64,000 nucleotides of DNA, taken from assembly GCA_003280345.1 (NCBI GenBank), contig QCFB01000001.1:124001-188000 (forward strand), given 5' to 3'. Position numbers and translations under genes: made by a program. Under the pieces are notes generated by a model. That model ran no database searches. It was given only the letters and a program-made list of their open reading frames with translations, and was not told the origin of the DNA. The DNA is from Prochlorococcus sp. AG-363-A16. Lineage in GTDB: Bacteria; Cyanobacteriota; Cyanobacteriia; PCC-6307; Cyanobiaceae. This document shows, piece after piece, positions 56,100-64,000 of this stretch; the first letter of the stretch is position 1, and every line of letters starts with the position of its first letter.

Positions 56100-58584
56100 A
56101 TGTTTTAATTAGAGAGTCCCTAACCTTGTCATGTAGAGGCGTTATGTCTTGTTCTGTTAATGTGGTATTTTTATCTCTATAAGTCAACCTGAATGCGAGA
56201 CTTAATTTATCATTATCTAATTTGTCACTTTCATATCTATCAATTAACTCTACTTTTTCTAGGAGTTTTTTACCTGATTTTAGAATAGTTTGGACAATCT
56301 CAGATGATGTTAGATTTTTATCTACTAAGAGTGAAATATCCCTTTCGATTGATGGAACAGTAGCATAACTTTTATACTTAATAGTCCATTTATTTTTTCT
56401 AGTAGCGGCTGCTATTATCGATTTAGTTTTAATTTCAAATGCGTAAGTATAATTTGTTATGTTGTATTTGTGAGCTAGTGATGGATGAATTTGGCCAAAT
56501 TTTCCGAATGGTTTCCCTTCAATCGTTAGTAATGCACTTCTCCCAGGATGTAATAATCTATCATTTATAAGCCTTGTATCTGTGACTTGTAATTTTAAAC
56601 TATTAAAAACCCTTTTCAATATCCCCCTTGCTTCATAGTAATTAAGATATTTCAATTTTCCACTTGAAGTCCATTTTTCAAGTGTTCTTTCACCACAAAT
56701 AATTCCAGATAGTATTTTTTTCTCCTTTATATCGTTATCTTCCCTGTTAAATATTTTTCCGATTTCATATATCCATACACCTGGTTGGCCTGAATTTATA
56801 TTGCGCTCACAGATTGACAAGTGATCTTCGATGAAACTTGTTCTCAAAGCACTAGTCTCTGAGAGGAGGGGATTGGACAACTCTACTTTCTTTTTATCTT
56901 TTGTATCCGAATTAACGAGAGATAGGCTTATTACTTCCTGTAATCCACTGTTAATCAGCAAATTTCGTAATAACCTTTCGCATTTTTGCTTTGCATCAAG
57001 CCCACCCGGAGAAATAGGGTCAGGTAGATATGTTTCGAATTTGTCGAACCCTATTAATCTAGCTATTTCTTCAATCAAGTCTATTTCTCTAACTAGGTCT
57101 TTTGATCTAAATGCAGGAACTTGAATTAACCAACCATCTTCTATTTCCTCAGTTGCACAACCCAATAATGTTAAAACAGAATTTATCTGGTGATCAGATA
57201 CCTCTAGATCGAGTTGATCTTGTATTTGATTTAAATAATTTTTTTCTAATTTTCCAGATGTGTTTAAATTATGATTAGTTTGAGTTAGTGGTCCAAGTAC
57301 TTGATGAATCCTACTTCGTCTTAAATGTAATTTAGGATATGTAGGGGAATCATTACCATATATCCAAGTTTGATTATATTCAAAATTAGTAAATGATTTC
57401 AATAGAGTAACGACACGTATTATACTATTTCTTGTTAATGATGTTGGAATTCCTTTTTCATATCTGCTGCTCGACTCTGTTCTTAACCCTATTTTTCTAG
57501 AGCTTTTTCTGATAAGCTTCTGAGGGAAAATAGCTGACTCAAGCCATATATTTTTAGTACTGTTAGAAACAGAGCATTCTTGTGCACCTATTATTCCAGC
57601 TATTGCAACTGGCTTGTCATGACATGTTATAACAATATTGTCTTCATTTAGCTTGTATGATTTTCCATCAAGGCCATTAAATGCTTCTCCTTCATTACCT
57701 TTTCGTATTCTAAAATTTTTAGAAGTTACTTTTTTCCCTGTAAATTTCTCTAATGTATCAGCATCGAAAATATGCAATGGCTGACCTAACTCAAGCATTA
57801 CATAATTTGCTATATCAACTAACGGACTTATTGACCTGATACCTGCCTTTTCAATCCGTTGTGATATATAACTTGGTAAATTTGTCTTTTTTTCGATATT
57901 CTTTATGGATGTAATTGAATAAATCCCTTCATCTAAAAAGCAATCTATATCTGATATATTTTCTTCTATTGGATTAACTTCTAATTTAAAATCGTTCTCT
58001 GGATAATTAATTTTTGATTGAGTTAATGCTGATACTTCATGAGCTATCCCCAACATAGACATCCCATCTGGCCTATTTGCTGTTATTGCAAGCTCAAGAA
58101 TCGTGTCATTTAGGCCCAGGAATTCTCCTACTGGTTCACCTATGTCCGGAACTTCGCCATTTAGCTCATCCAGTTCTGCGATTCCGTCAATAGTGCTGTT
58201 ACATCCAAGCTCCTCCATCGAGCAAATCATTCCTTGGCTTGTTATTCCTCTTAATTCACTTGTTTTTATTGTTATAGCTTTAGCTGGTAAAAAAGTGCCC
58301 ACAGTTGCTACAGGTACTTTTATACCCTCTTTTACGTTCTTGGCACCACAAACTATTTGAGACGGCTTGTCATTTCCAATATTTACTTGGCAAACACTTA
58401 ATTTATCGGCATTTGGGTGTAATTCCTTTTTTTCTACAAAGCCAACAACCACACCCTTTGTATTTGAACTGAGATCATCGATATCTTCAACCTCAAATCC
58501 TGCCATAGAAAGCTTTTCAGCCAACTCATCAACAGTCTCGATGAAATTGACTAACTCCTTTAACCAGGCAATGGAAACCCGCAT
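56077..58584 (-). CDS. pheT: Phenylalanyl-tRNA synthetase, beta subunit
   Basis: PheT forms the alpha2-beta2 enzyme that charges tRNA-Phe. The 835 residues include the N-terminal EMAP-like tRNA-binding domain (KELHPNADKLSVCQV), the B3/B4 editing region (GLRTESSSRYEKGI), the B5 domain and the C-terminal anticodon-binding FDX-ACB domain (ATVPSIERDISLLVD). It is slightly longer than the usual 800 residues, with the extra length in the middle. The convergent 23-bp overlap with the methyltransferase gene means neither stop can shift without affecting the other. Confidence 0.96.
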   Translation of the reverse strand: MRVSIAWLKELVNFIETVDELAEKLSMAGFEVEDIDDLSSNTKGVVVGFVEKKELHPNADKLSVCQVNIGNDKPSQIVCGAKNVKEGIKVPVATVGTFLPAKAITIKTSELRGITSQGMICSMEELGCNSTIDGIAELDELNGEVPDIGEPVGEFLGLNDTILELAITANRPDGMSMLGIAHEVSALTQSKINYPENDFKLEVNPIEENISDIDCFLDEGIYSITSIKNIEKKTNLPSYISQRIEKAGIRSISPLVDIANYVMLELGQPLHIFDADTLEKFTGKKVTSKNFRIRKGNEGEAFNGLDGKSYKLNEDNIVITCHDKPVAIAGIIGAQECSVSNSTKNIWLESAIFPQKLIRKSSRKIGLRTESSSRYEKGIPTSLTRNSIIRVVTLLKSFTNFEYNQTWIYGNDSPTYPKLHLRRSRIHQVLGPLTQTNHNLNTSGKLEKNYLNQIQDQLDLEVSDHQINSVLTLLGCATEEIEDGWLIQVPAFRSKDLVREIDLIEEIARLIGFDKFETYLPDPISPGGLDAKQKCERLLRNLLINSGLQEVISLSLVNSDTKDKKKVELSNPLLSETSALRTSFIEDHLSICERNINSGQPGVWIYEIGKIFNREDNDIKEKKILSGIICGERTLEKWTSSGKLKYLNYYEARGILKRVFNSLKLQVTDTRLINDRLLHPGRSALLTIEGKPFGKFGQIHPSLAHKYNITNYTYAFEIKTKSIIAAATRKNKWTIKYKSYATVPSIERDISLLVDKNLTSSEIVQTILKSGKKLLEKVELIDRYESDKLDNDKLSLAFRLTYRDKNTTLTEQDITPLHDKVRDSLIKTFNAELRS

Positions 58585-58701
58585 ATGGAACGTTAAATGC
58601 TTTGAGATCCTAAGAAGACTACGGAATCTTTTAATAAGGGTAGGCTTCCTTGTACGATCTTACTTTGTACATTCGCTTAGCTACTGCGGCGCTACGTCCT
58701 T

Positions 58702-58896
58702 ATGGCTAAAAACAAGGGCGTCCGGATCGTAATCACTCTCGAGTGCACCGAATGCCGGTCCAATCCCGCCAAACGTTCTCCTGGTGTGTCCCGCTACACA
58801 ACTGAGAAGAACCGTCGGAATACAACCGAAAGGCTGGAAGTCAAGAAATTCTGTCCTCACTGCAACAAGTCAACTCCTCACAAGGAGATCAAATGA
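58702..58896 (+). CDS. rpmG: 50S ribosomal protein L33
   Basis: This 64-residue L33 has the zinc-ribbon form: ECTEC near residue 15 and FCPHC near 51, giving four cysteines that bind zinc. The remainder is basic, with [17 protein letters not shown], as usual. It heads a rightward run rpmG-rpsR-rnb, 36 bp before rpsR. Confidence 0.96.
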   Translation: MAKNKGVRIVITLECTECRSNPAKRSPGVSRYTTEKNRRNTTERLEVKKFCPHCNKSTPHKEIK

Positions 58897-58932
58897 TACG
58901 CAGTTCTTAAAACCATTCCACGGATTCTCTTA

Positions 58933-59154
58933 ATGTCTAATTCATTTTTTAAGCAAAGACTTTCTCCAATTAAGCCAGGAGATCCAATCGATTACAAAGA
59001 TGTTGACCTATTAAAAAAATTTATAACTGACCGCGGCAAAATTCTTCCTAGAAGATTAACTGGGTTAACAGCTAAGCAACAACGGGACTTGACTAACGCT
59101 GTTAAAAGAGCTCGTATTATTGCACTATTGCCATTTGTAAATCCTGAAGGATGA
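58933..59154 (+). CDS. rpsR: 30S ribosomal protein S18
   Basis: This 73-residue S18 shows the usual core: [50 protein letters not shown] (core shown in short form IDYKDVDLL...ARIIALLPF). It lies next to rpmG, as in many cyanobacteria and plastids. The stop is one base before the TTG start of the RNase II gene, so the two are translationally coupled. Confidence 0.97.
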   Translation: MSNSFFKQRLSPIKPGDPIDYKDVDLLKKFITDRGKILPRRLTGLTAKQQRDLTNAVKRARIIALLPFVNPEG

Positions 59155-59155
59155 C

Positions 59156-60469
59156 TTGAAGGAATTTGATTCTCGTCAAATTTTTAATAAAGGCTTTTGT
59201 GATAAAAGCAATGATCAAGTGTCTGCAATTTTAAAAAGAGCAGATGATTTCTCGAATAATAACATTAATTTAGAAGATCTTACTTCTCTTAAAACTTATA
59301 CAATTGACGATGAAGATAGTGAAGAGAAGGATGATGCAATCTCTCTTCAAAGAAGAGGAAATAATTTTATAATCTGGATACATATCGCTGACCCATGTCC
59401 TTGGATTGAAGAAGAAAGCCCTATAGATATAGAAGCAAGAAATAGGGGAACAAGTATTTATTTAACTAATAAGACTAGTTTAATGCTGCCTATTAGGTTA
59501 ATAGAAAACTTGTTAACATTAAGAGCCGGAAGAAGAACAACAGCATTAAGTGCATCAGTTGAATTGGATGAGGAAGGAAAGATTTGCAATTATAAAATAA
59601 TACGAAGTATTATTAAGCCACTATATGAATTAACTTATGAGGATGCTGACGAATTAATAGATTATGCTCCATTGCAGGAAGATGATTTATACATCCTATC
59701 TAAATTACTAGAAAAAAGAAAGAAATGGAGAATAAAAAATGGAGCTGTATCTATAGATCAAAGTCGAAGTCGAATAATCCTGTCAGGCAATAAACCAATA
59801 TTAAAGATAATAGATCCATCACCGTCAAGACAGTTAGTTAGTGAATCAATGATTTTGATGGGTACCATAGCTGCACTTTACGGAATAGAGAATAACCTAC
59901 CAATGCCTTACAGAGCTCAAGAAGGATTCAATTATTCAAATAAAGGCAAGATAGACTCTAATCTAGACATAGATGTTTATAATTCAATCTTAAAGAGTAG
60001 TTTTTCAAGAAGTTATTTAAGTAGTAGCCCGCATTCTCATTCTAGCCTTGGACTCAAGGCATACGTACAAGCTTCTAGTCCTTTAAGAAGGTATTCAGAT
60101 CTGATTGCACATAGACAGATTTATAATAATTTAGAAAATAATACGATTATCAATAATGAAGATATGAAAGAGATGATTTCACAAATAACAATAACCTCAC
60201 GTCAAGCATTAGAAATTACAAGAGAAGATAACAGACATTGGTTATCAAACTATTTAAGAGAAAATCCAAAAATTGTTTATAGTGCTTATTTTATTAAATG
60301 GTTCAAATTAAATGATAAGATATGCTTATTAAGAATAACGGAACTACACATGGATCTAATATGCAAGCTAACAAATTGTACAAGTTTAAAGTTAGGAGAT
60401 AAAATCAATATTCTCACTAATATTGATGAATTATCAGAAAAAATTATACCCTTTATAGTTGTTTCATGA
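59156..60469 (+). CDS. RNase II-family exoribonuclease, shortened
   Basis: This 437-residue protein consists almost entirely of an RNB domain. It keeps the catalytic acid motif IDDEDSEEKDDAIS (near residue 51), the RNRGTSIYL block and the SSPLRRYSDLIAHRQI motif, so it should be an active 3'-5' exoribonuclease. Bacterial RNase II/R proteins carry N-terminal cold-shock domains and a C-terminal S1 domain, and at 437 residues most of that is missing. A TTG start at 59156, one base after the rpsR stop, is the only good start. This is the only intact RNB active site in the window. Confidence 0.88.
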   Translation: MKEFDSRQIFNKGFCDKSNDQVSAILKRADDFSNNNINLEDLTSLKTYTIDDEDSEEKDDAISLQRRGNNFIIWIHIADPCPWIEEESPIDIEARNRGTSIYLTNKTSLMLPIRLIENLLTLRAGRRTTALSASVELDEEGKICNYKIIRSIIKPLYELTYEDADELIDYAPLQEDDLYILSKLLEKRKKWRIKNGAVSIDQSRSRIILSGNKPILKIIDPSPSRQLVSESMILMGTIAALYGIENNLPMPYRAQEGFNYSNKGKIDSNLDIDVYNSILKSSFSRSYLSSSPHSHSSLGLKAYVQASSPLRRYSDLIAHRQIYNNLENNTIINNEDMKEMISQITITSRQALEITREDNRHWLSNYLRENPKIVYSAYFIKWFKLNDKICLLRITELHMDLICKLTNCTSLKLGDKINILTNIDELSEKIIPFIVVS

Positions 60470-60562
60470 ACAATAATAGTTTTCAACATAATATATTGAT
60501 CACTTTATCTAGATATTAATGATATAATTAATTAACTCTTTCTAAAATTTTACTGTTCAAAT

Positions 60563-62095
60563 ATGAAAGTCGTTCTCACTACTCCACTATACTATGTGAA
60601 TGACTCTCCTCATTTGGGCAGTACATATACAACAATTGCTGCAGACGCATATGCTCGTTATCAAAGACTTAAAGGACATGATGTTATCTATATAACAGGC
60701 GTTGATGAGCACGGGCAAAAAATAGAGCGTACAGCAAATAACAAAAAACTTTCACCACAACAACATTGCGATAATATATCATCAACTTACCAATCATTGT
60801 GGAAAAAATGGGACATTACTAATGATCGTTTTATCAGAACTACTAGTCTTAAACATAGATCAATTGTAAAACAATTTTTTAAAAGAATTAAAGATAATGG
60901 AGATATAACTATAGGAAGGCAAACTGGTTGGTATTGCGTTGGTTGCGAAGAATATAAAGATAACCCTAATGATGAAAAGAGTCCTATATGTCCGATTCAT
61001 CTTAAAACATTAGAATGGAGGGATGAAGAAAATCTTTTCTTTAAATTATCTAATTATCAAGAACAAGTTGAACAACTTCTATTAGAACCAGATTTTATTA
61101 ATCCTATAAGTCGAAAAAATGAAATTGTTAATTTCGTTAAACAAGGACTCAGAGATTTTTCTATCTCTAGAATAGATTTAAAATGGGGTATAAATGTACC
61201 TGGATATCCAGAGCATACTTTTTATGTATGGTTTGATGCATTATTAGGTTATATCAGTGCTTTATTCCCTGATTCACATGAAATAGATTTAAACGAATTG
61301 AATAATTATGGATGGCCGGCTTCACTTCATTTAATCGGCAAGGATATTCTTAGATTTCATGCAGTTTATTGGCCTGCAATGTTAATGTCAGCAGGATTTG
61401 AAGTTCCAAAGAAACTTTTTGGACATGGGTTTCTTACCAGAGAAGGTCAAAAGATGGGTAAATCATTAGGTAATGTATTAGACCCTAATGAACTACTTGA
61501 TACATATGGTAGTGACGCTATTAGATGGTATCTATTAAAGGATGTTAAGTTTGGTAGTGATGGAGACTTTCAAAAACAAAGAGTTATTGATATAGTCAAT
61601 AATGATTTATCTAATACTATTGGAAATTTATTAAATAGAACATCTTCAATGGCAAGAAAATGGTTTAATAATAAAATTCCAGAATATGAATTATCCGAAT
61701 CAACATTAATTTTAAAGAAAAAATCATTTCAATGTGTAGAAACAGTAAGTAGAAAATTAGAAGTATTAGATTTTCAATCTAGTGCTAATGCAATAATAGA
61801 ATTAGCTAATAATGCAAATCTATATCTAAATGATAATGAGCCGTGGAAGTTAATTAAGGAAAAGAAAAATTATATGAAAGTTTCTTCTGATTTATATAGT
61901 ATCTTAGAAGTATGTCGATTTATTGGTATACTTGCAATTCCATTCATTCCTAATCTAAGCATCAAGATTCTGTCTCAACTAGGTATTGATAAAGAAATTG
62001 AAAATTGGGATCAAAACTTAAATTGGGGTGGTTTAGTCTCTGGCAATTCTTTACCAACTCCTATACCTGTAATGAATAAATTAGATATTACATAA
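60563..62095 (+). CDS. metG: Methionyl-tRNA synthetase
   Basis: MetG attaches methionine to tRNA-Met and tRNA-fMet. The 510 residues have the class I landmarks: VNDSPHLGSTYTTIAADAYARY (HIGH motif as HLGS), ITGVDEHGQK, the zinc-like cysteine cluster CVGCEE with ICPIH, and the KMSKS motif as KMGKSLGN. This is the shorter form without a C-terminal tRNA-binding domain. It follows the RNase gene after a 93-bp gap that probably holds its promoter, and lptC starts 5 bp after it. Confidence 0.96.
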   Translation: MKVVLTTPLYYVNDSPHLGSTYTTIAADAYARYQRLKGHDVIYITGVDEHGQKIERTANNKKLSPQQHCDNISSTYQSLWKKWDITNDRFIRTTSLKHRSIVKQFFKRIKDNGDITIGRQTGWYCVGCEEYKDNPNDEKSPICPIHLKTLEWRDEENLFFKLSNYQEQVEQLLLEPDFINPISRKNEIVNFVKQGLRDFSISRIDLKWGINVPGYPEHTFYVWFDALLGYISALFPDSHEIDLNELNNYGWPASLHLIGKDILRFHAVYWPAMLMSAGFEVPKKLFGHGFLTREGQKMGKSLGNVLDPNELLDTYGSDAIRWYLLKDVKFGSDGDFQKQRVIDIVNNDLSNTIGNLLNRTSSMARKWFNNKIPEYELSESTLILKKKSFQCVETVSRKLEVLDFQSSANAIIELANNANLYLNDNEPWKLIKEKKNYMKVSSDLYSILEVCRFIGILAIPFIPNLSIKILSQLGIDKEIENWDQNLNWGGLVSGNSLPTPIPVMNKLDIT

Positions 62096-62100
62096 CTCTA

Positions 62101-63009
62101 ATGAAATTAAATATATTTAAAACTACCTTTTTATTAGCAATAATTGGAATAATAATTTCAAGTTGTAGTAAGAATGATTCCAAAATATCTAATACAAATA
62201 ACATTATAAAATTTAATTTATTAGATATAAAATTCAATAGGAATAATGGAGATAAGCACTGGGACTTAACAAGTCCATCTGCAAATTATGATGAAAAAAA
62301 TAAAAGAATTAGGGCCATTAATCCACATATAACTATATACAAAGATAATATACCGTTGTACAAAATCAAAGCAAATAATTTAGTTGTTATAAATGATGGT
62401 GAATATGTTAATTTTGAAGGTTCAGTAGTTCTTCAAAAATTAAATCAACAGAAATTAGAGATACTTAGTGAAGTAATGACATGGAATACAAATAATGAAT
62501 CTATAACAATACCAACAAACTCAGAGGTTCATTCAACTAAAACTATTATTAAATCTAAATATGCTGAATATTCATATATAAATGAATTGATAAAATTTAA
62601 ACAAAGGACAGAGATTGATTTTTACGACACAAATTTTGGAAATTTAGCAAATAAGCAAATTATAATGTCAGGACAAAATAGTGAGTGGTCCCCTAAAAAT
62701 GGAAATATAACCTCAATGGGACCAATTGATGGTCAAATAATTGATTTAAAGTCAAATAGAAATTTTCATGTAACAGGTAATTATCTATCCGGTAATACGA
62801 TTACTAATACTTTTAATATTTCATCTTGCCATGTAATACAAGAAAATTATATTAATACAACATCAGATAAATGTACAATATTTATCAACAAAATAATTAG
62901 TGAAGATTATAATTTAAATAAGCAGAAGCAAATTAATTATATACAATCTAATTCTGTATCATTCGATTCATTTAATGTACCAGTTAAGACTATTATTAAA
63001 CTTGATTAA
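62101..63009 (+). CDS. LptC-like lipopolysaccharide-export lipoprotein
   Basis: A 302-residue secreted protein with an N-terminal span and lipobox-like IISSCSKN (about 15-25). The body is beta-rich, resembling LptC/OstA-type jellyroll folds (LLDIKFNRNNGDKHWDLTSPSANYD and repeated YxxNNGEYVNFEGSVVL-like strands). LptC links the inner-membrane LptBFG transporter to LptA in moving lipopolysaccharide outward. Cyanobacterial members are longer than the 190-residue E. coli protein. It starts 5 bp after metG, but operon partners are otherwise unrelated. Confidence 0.8.
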   Translation: MKLNIFKTTFLLAIIGIIISSCSKNDSKISNTNNIIKFNLLDIKFNRNNGDKHWDLTSPSANYDEKNKRIRAINPHITIYKDNIPLYKIKANNLVVINDGEYVNFEGSVVLQKLNQQKLEILSEVMTWNTNNESITIPTNSEVHSTKTIIKSKYAEYSYINELIKFKQRTEIDFYDTNFGNLANKQIIMSGQNSEWSPKNGNITSMGPIDGQIIDLKSNRNFHVTGNYLSGNTITNTFNISSCHVIQENYINTTSDKCTIFINKIISEDYNLNKQKQINYIQSNSVSFDSFNVPVKTIIKLD

Positions 63010-63018
63010 CATACCTTT

Positions 63019-63651
63019 TTATTTTATTTTTATACTTCCATTTAGCAGTTGACCTATCTTTTCAGACCAACCATATATCCAAATTTGGTCAGATTTTGAA
63101 AAGCACCTTTTGGACCATCCTCCAGCTAATACAAATCCCTGACTTTTTAAAGGGTAAATAATTACTGAAGGTATATCAACAAGAATTGAATCAAATTCAA
63201 ATTTTCCTGGATAGAGTGTTGTATTAACTAATGAAATAGGTTTTCCTGATTCTAAAGCCTTTTTACAAATTTCTCCTGGGATAAAATCAATTGTATTTGA
63301 TAACCCTCTTACTAAAACCGTTTTATTATTCCAATAAATAATTAATGTAGCAGCAGGCGTAGCTGTTAGAATTTGATGGCTACCCCATCCAAGCTCATAT
63401 TTAATTATATCTGTAAATTGATCATCGATATATAACTTTTGTTCTCCAATTAAATTCTCCTTCTTACTAGATACTGGATTTATTTCTTTCCACATTAAGG
63501 CTATCAATATTAGAATAACAGATGTCAGTGCTGAAAGAATTTCTGCTCTAAGAAAACTTGGTGTTATTTCTTCAGTAAAAAAGCCATTGATTACACATAG
63601 AATTAAGAATAGTAATCCAATAAAAAATGTAATTTTAGAGTTTTGCGGCAT
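63019..63651 (-). CDS. Cofactor assembly of complex C, CCB2/CCB4-like
   Basis: This protein of about 210 residues has two N-terminal membrane spans (about 8-26 and 36-52) and a soluble domain with IVDIPSVIIYPLKSQGFVLAGGWSKRCFSKSDQIWI, quoted here only for recognition. The pattern matches the CCB2/CCB4 (DUF2930) family that helps attach haem c' to cytochrome b6 of the cytochrome b6f complex. The ATG at 63651 is preferred to one nine codons upstream because residues from MPQNSK resemble the family start. It converges with lptC. Confidence 0.82.
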   Translation of the reverse strand: MPQNSKITFFIGLLFLILCVINGFFTEEITPSFLRAEILSALTSVILILIALMWKEINPVSSKKENLIGEQKLYIDDQFTDIIKYELGWGSHQILTATPAATLIIYWNNKTVLVRGLSNTIDFIPGEICKKALESGKPISLVNTTLYPGKFEFDSILVDIPSVIIYPLKSQGFVLAGGWSKRCFSKSDQIWIYGWSEKIGQLLNGSIKIK

Positions 63652-63845
63652 TTTATGCTTATTAATGCATTGTTTCAAATATTCTACTACAGTTATATTG
63701 ATAAATAATAATTGAACAATCTTATTTTGAGACAGTAGATCATTTTTATCATCAAAATGTCAAAATTATTTACTATTGGTAAATTTAACTAAATATAATT
63801 CTAAATTCTTTTTATATTAAAATATCAATGTTAAATCATTAAAAA

Positions 63846-64000
63846 ATGCCTTTAACCTTTGTTTCTGGTCCATGCCGAAGTGGGAAAAGTAAGTGGGCTG
63901 AAAATCTAGTTGGGAATGCAAACCAAGTTTTATACGTTGCCACATCAAGATTTGATCCGAATGATCCTGAATGGACTGATCGTATACATAAGCACAAAAT
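63846..64000 (+). CDS. cobU: Adenosylcobinamide kinase CobU, partial (runs off the window)
   Basis: The first 51 codons of a rightward gene begin MPLTFVSGPCRSGKSKWAENL, with the P-loop GPCRSGKS that marks CobU/CobP. This bifunctional enzyme phosphorylates adenosylcobinamide and transfers GMP to it in late cobalamin synthesis. The gene is cut by the window end. About 165 bp without another feature separate it from the divergent CCB gene. Confidence 0.88.
   Translation, partial: MPLTFVSGPCRSGKSKWAENLVGNANQVLYVATSRFDPNDPEWTDRIHKHK

Overview
The window looks like a chromosome segment of a marine picocyanobacterium, most likely a low-GC Prochlorococcus. The evidence is photosynthetic (chlH, a 27-residue psb30/ycf12, a CCB-type cytochrome-maturation factor) combined with many small protein families found mainly in cyanobacteria or plastids (CGLD27/DUF1230, DUF2949, DUF3038, DUF4335, DUF2996, DUF3318, Ycf20/DUF565). 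AT-rich coding, short intergenic gaps and a compact gene set also fit. The strain cannot be named from the sequence alone.

Region 1-7376 is an accessory island. It carries two divergent, tightly coupled operons. The leftward one encodes an Asp/Glu-racemase-family protein, a formyltransferase and an alkaline-phosphatase/sulfatase-fold protein. The rightward one encodes a fusion of a LicC-like nucleotidyltransferase with a ParB-fold domain resembling free-serine kinases (SerK/SbnI), a second LicC-like nucleotidyltransferase, and a DUF711 protein. The island abuts an intact initiator tRNA-fMet gene (7377-7453, minus strand) at the tRNA 3' end. There I see an exact 47-bp copy of the tRNA 3' half, a degenerate copy of its anticodon arm and paired 22-bp repeats. 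This is the anatomy of a tyrosine-recombinase attachment region, as in tRNA-targeting elements such as tycheposons. The two operons are the best candidate here for an undescribed system, possibly activation of a phospho-amino-acid for surface decoration.

Region 7501-52300 is mostly conserved core. It holds asparaginase, CGLD27, rsfS, DUF3318, carB, an alanine/Na+ symporter, an ABC exporter, an S4 protein, tpiA, folP, chlH, dapB, a UbiH-like flavoprotein, mfd, terC, fmt, tldE/tldD, ubiX, an RNase R-like protein with a lost active site, a Mn/Ca exporter split into two half-genes, a YkgJ-type cysteine protein, psb30, recJ, a CbbY-like phosphatase, ycf20-like, rpmF, ftsH, a UPF0182 protein and a 2-Cys peroxiredoxin. 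Several of these form head-to-tail or ATGA-coupled operons.

Region 52469-54707 is less ordinary: a 92-residue lineage protein, a fusion of a ribbon-helix-helix domain with a J-domain, then about 730 bp of non-coding DNA with two arrays of AGACT motifs at 12-bp spacing, a TGTCCA pair and a strong hairpin. Region 54708-64000 returns to housekeeping: an RlmD/TrmA-like RNA methyltransferase overlapping the end of pheT, then rpmG-rpsR-rnb (a shortened RNase II), metG, lptC, a CCB factor and the start of cobU.
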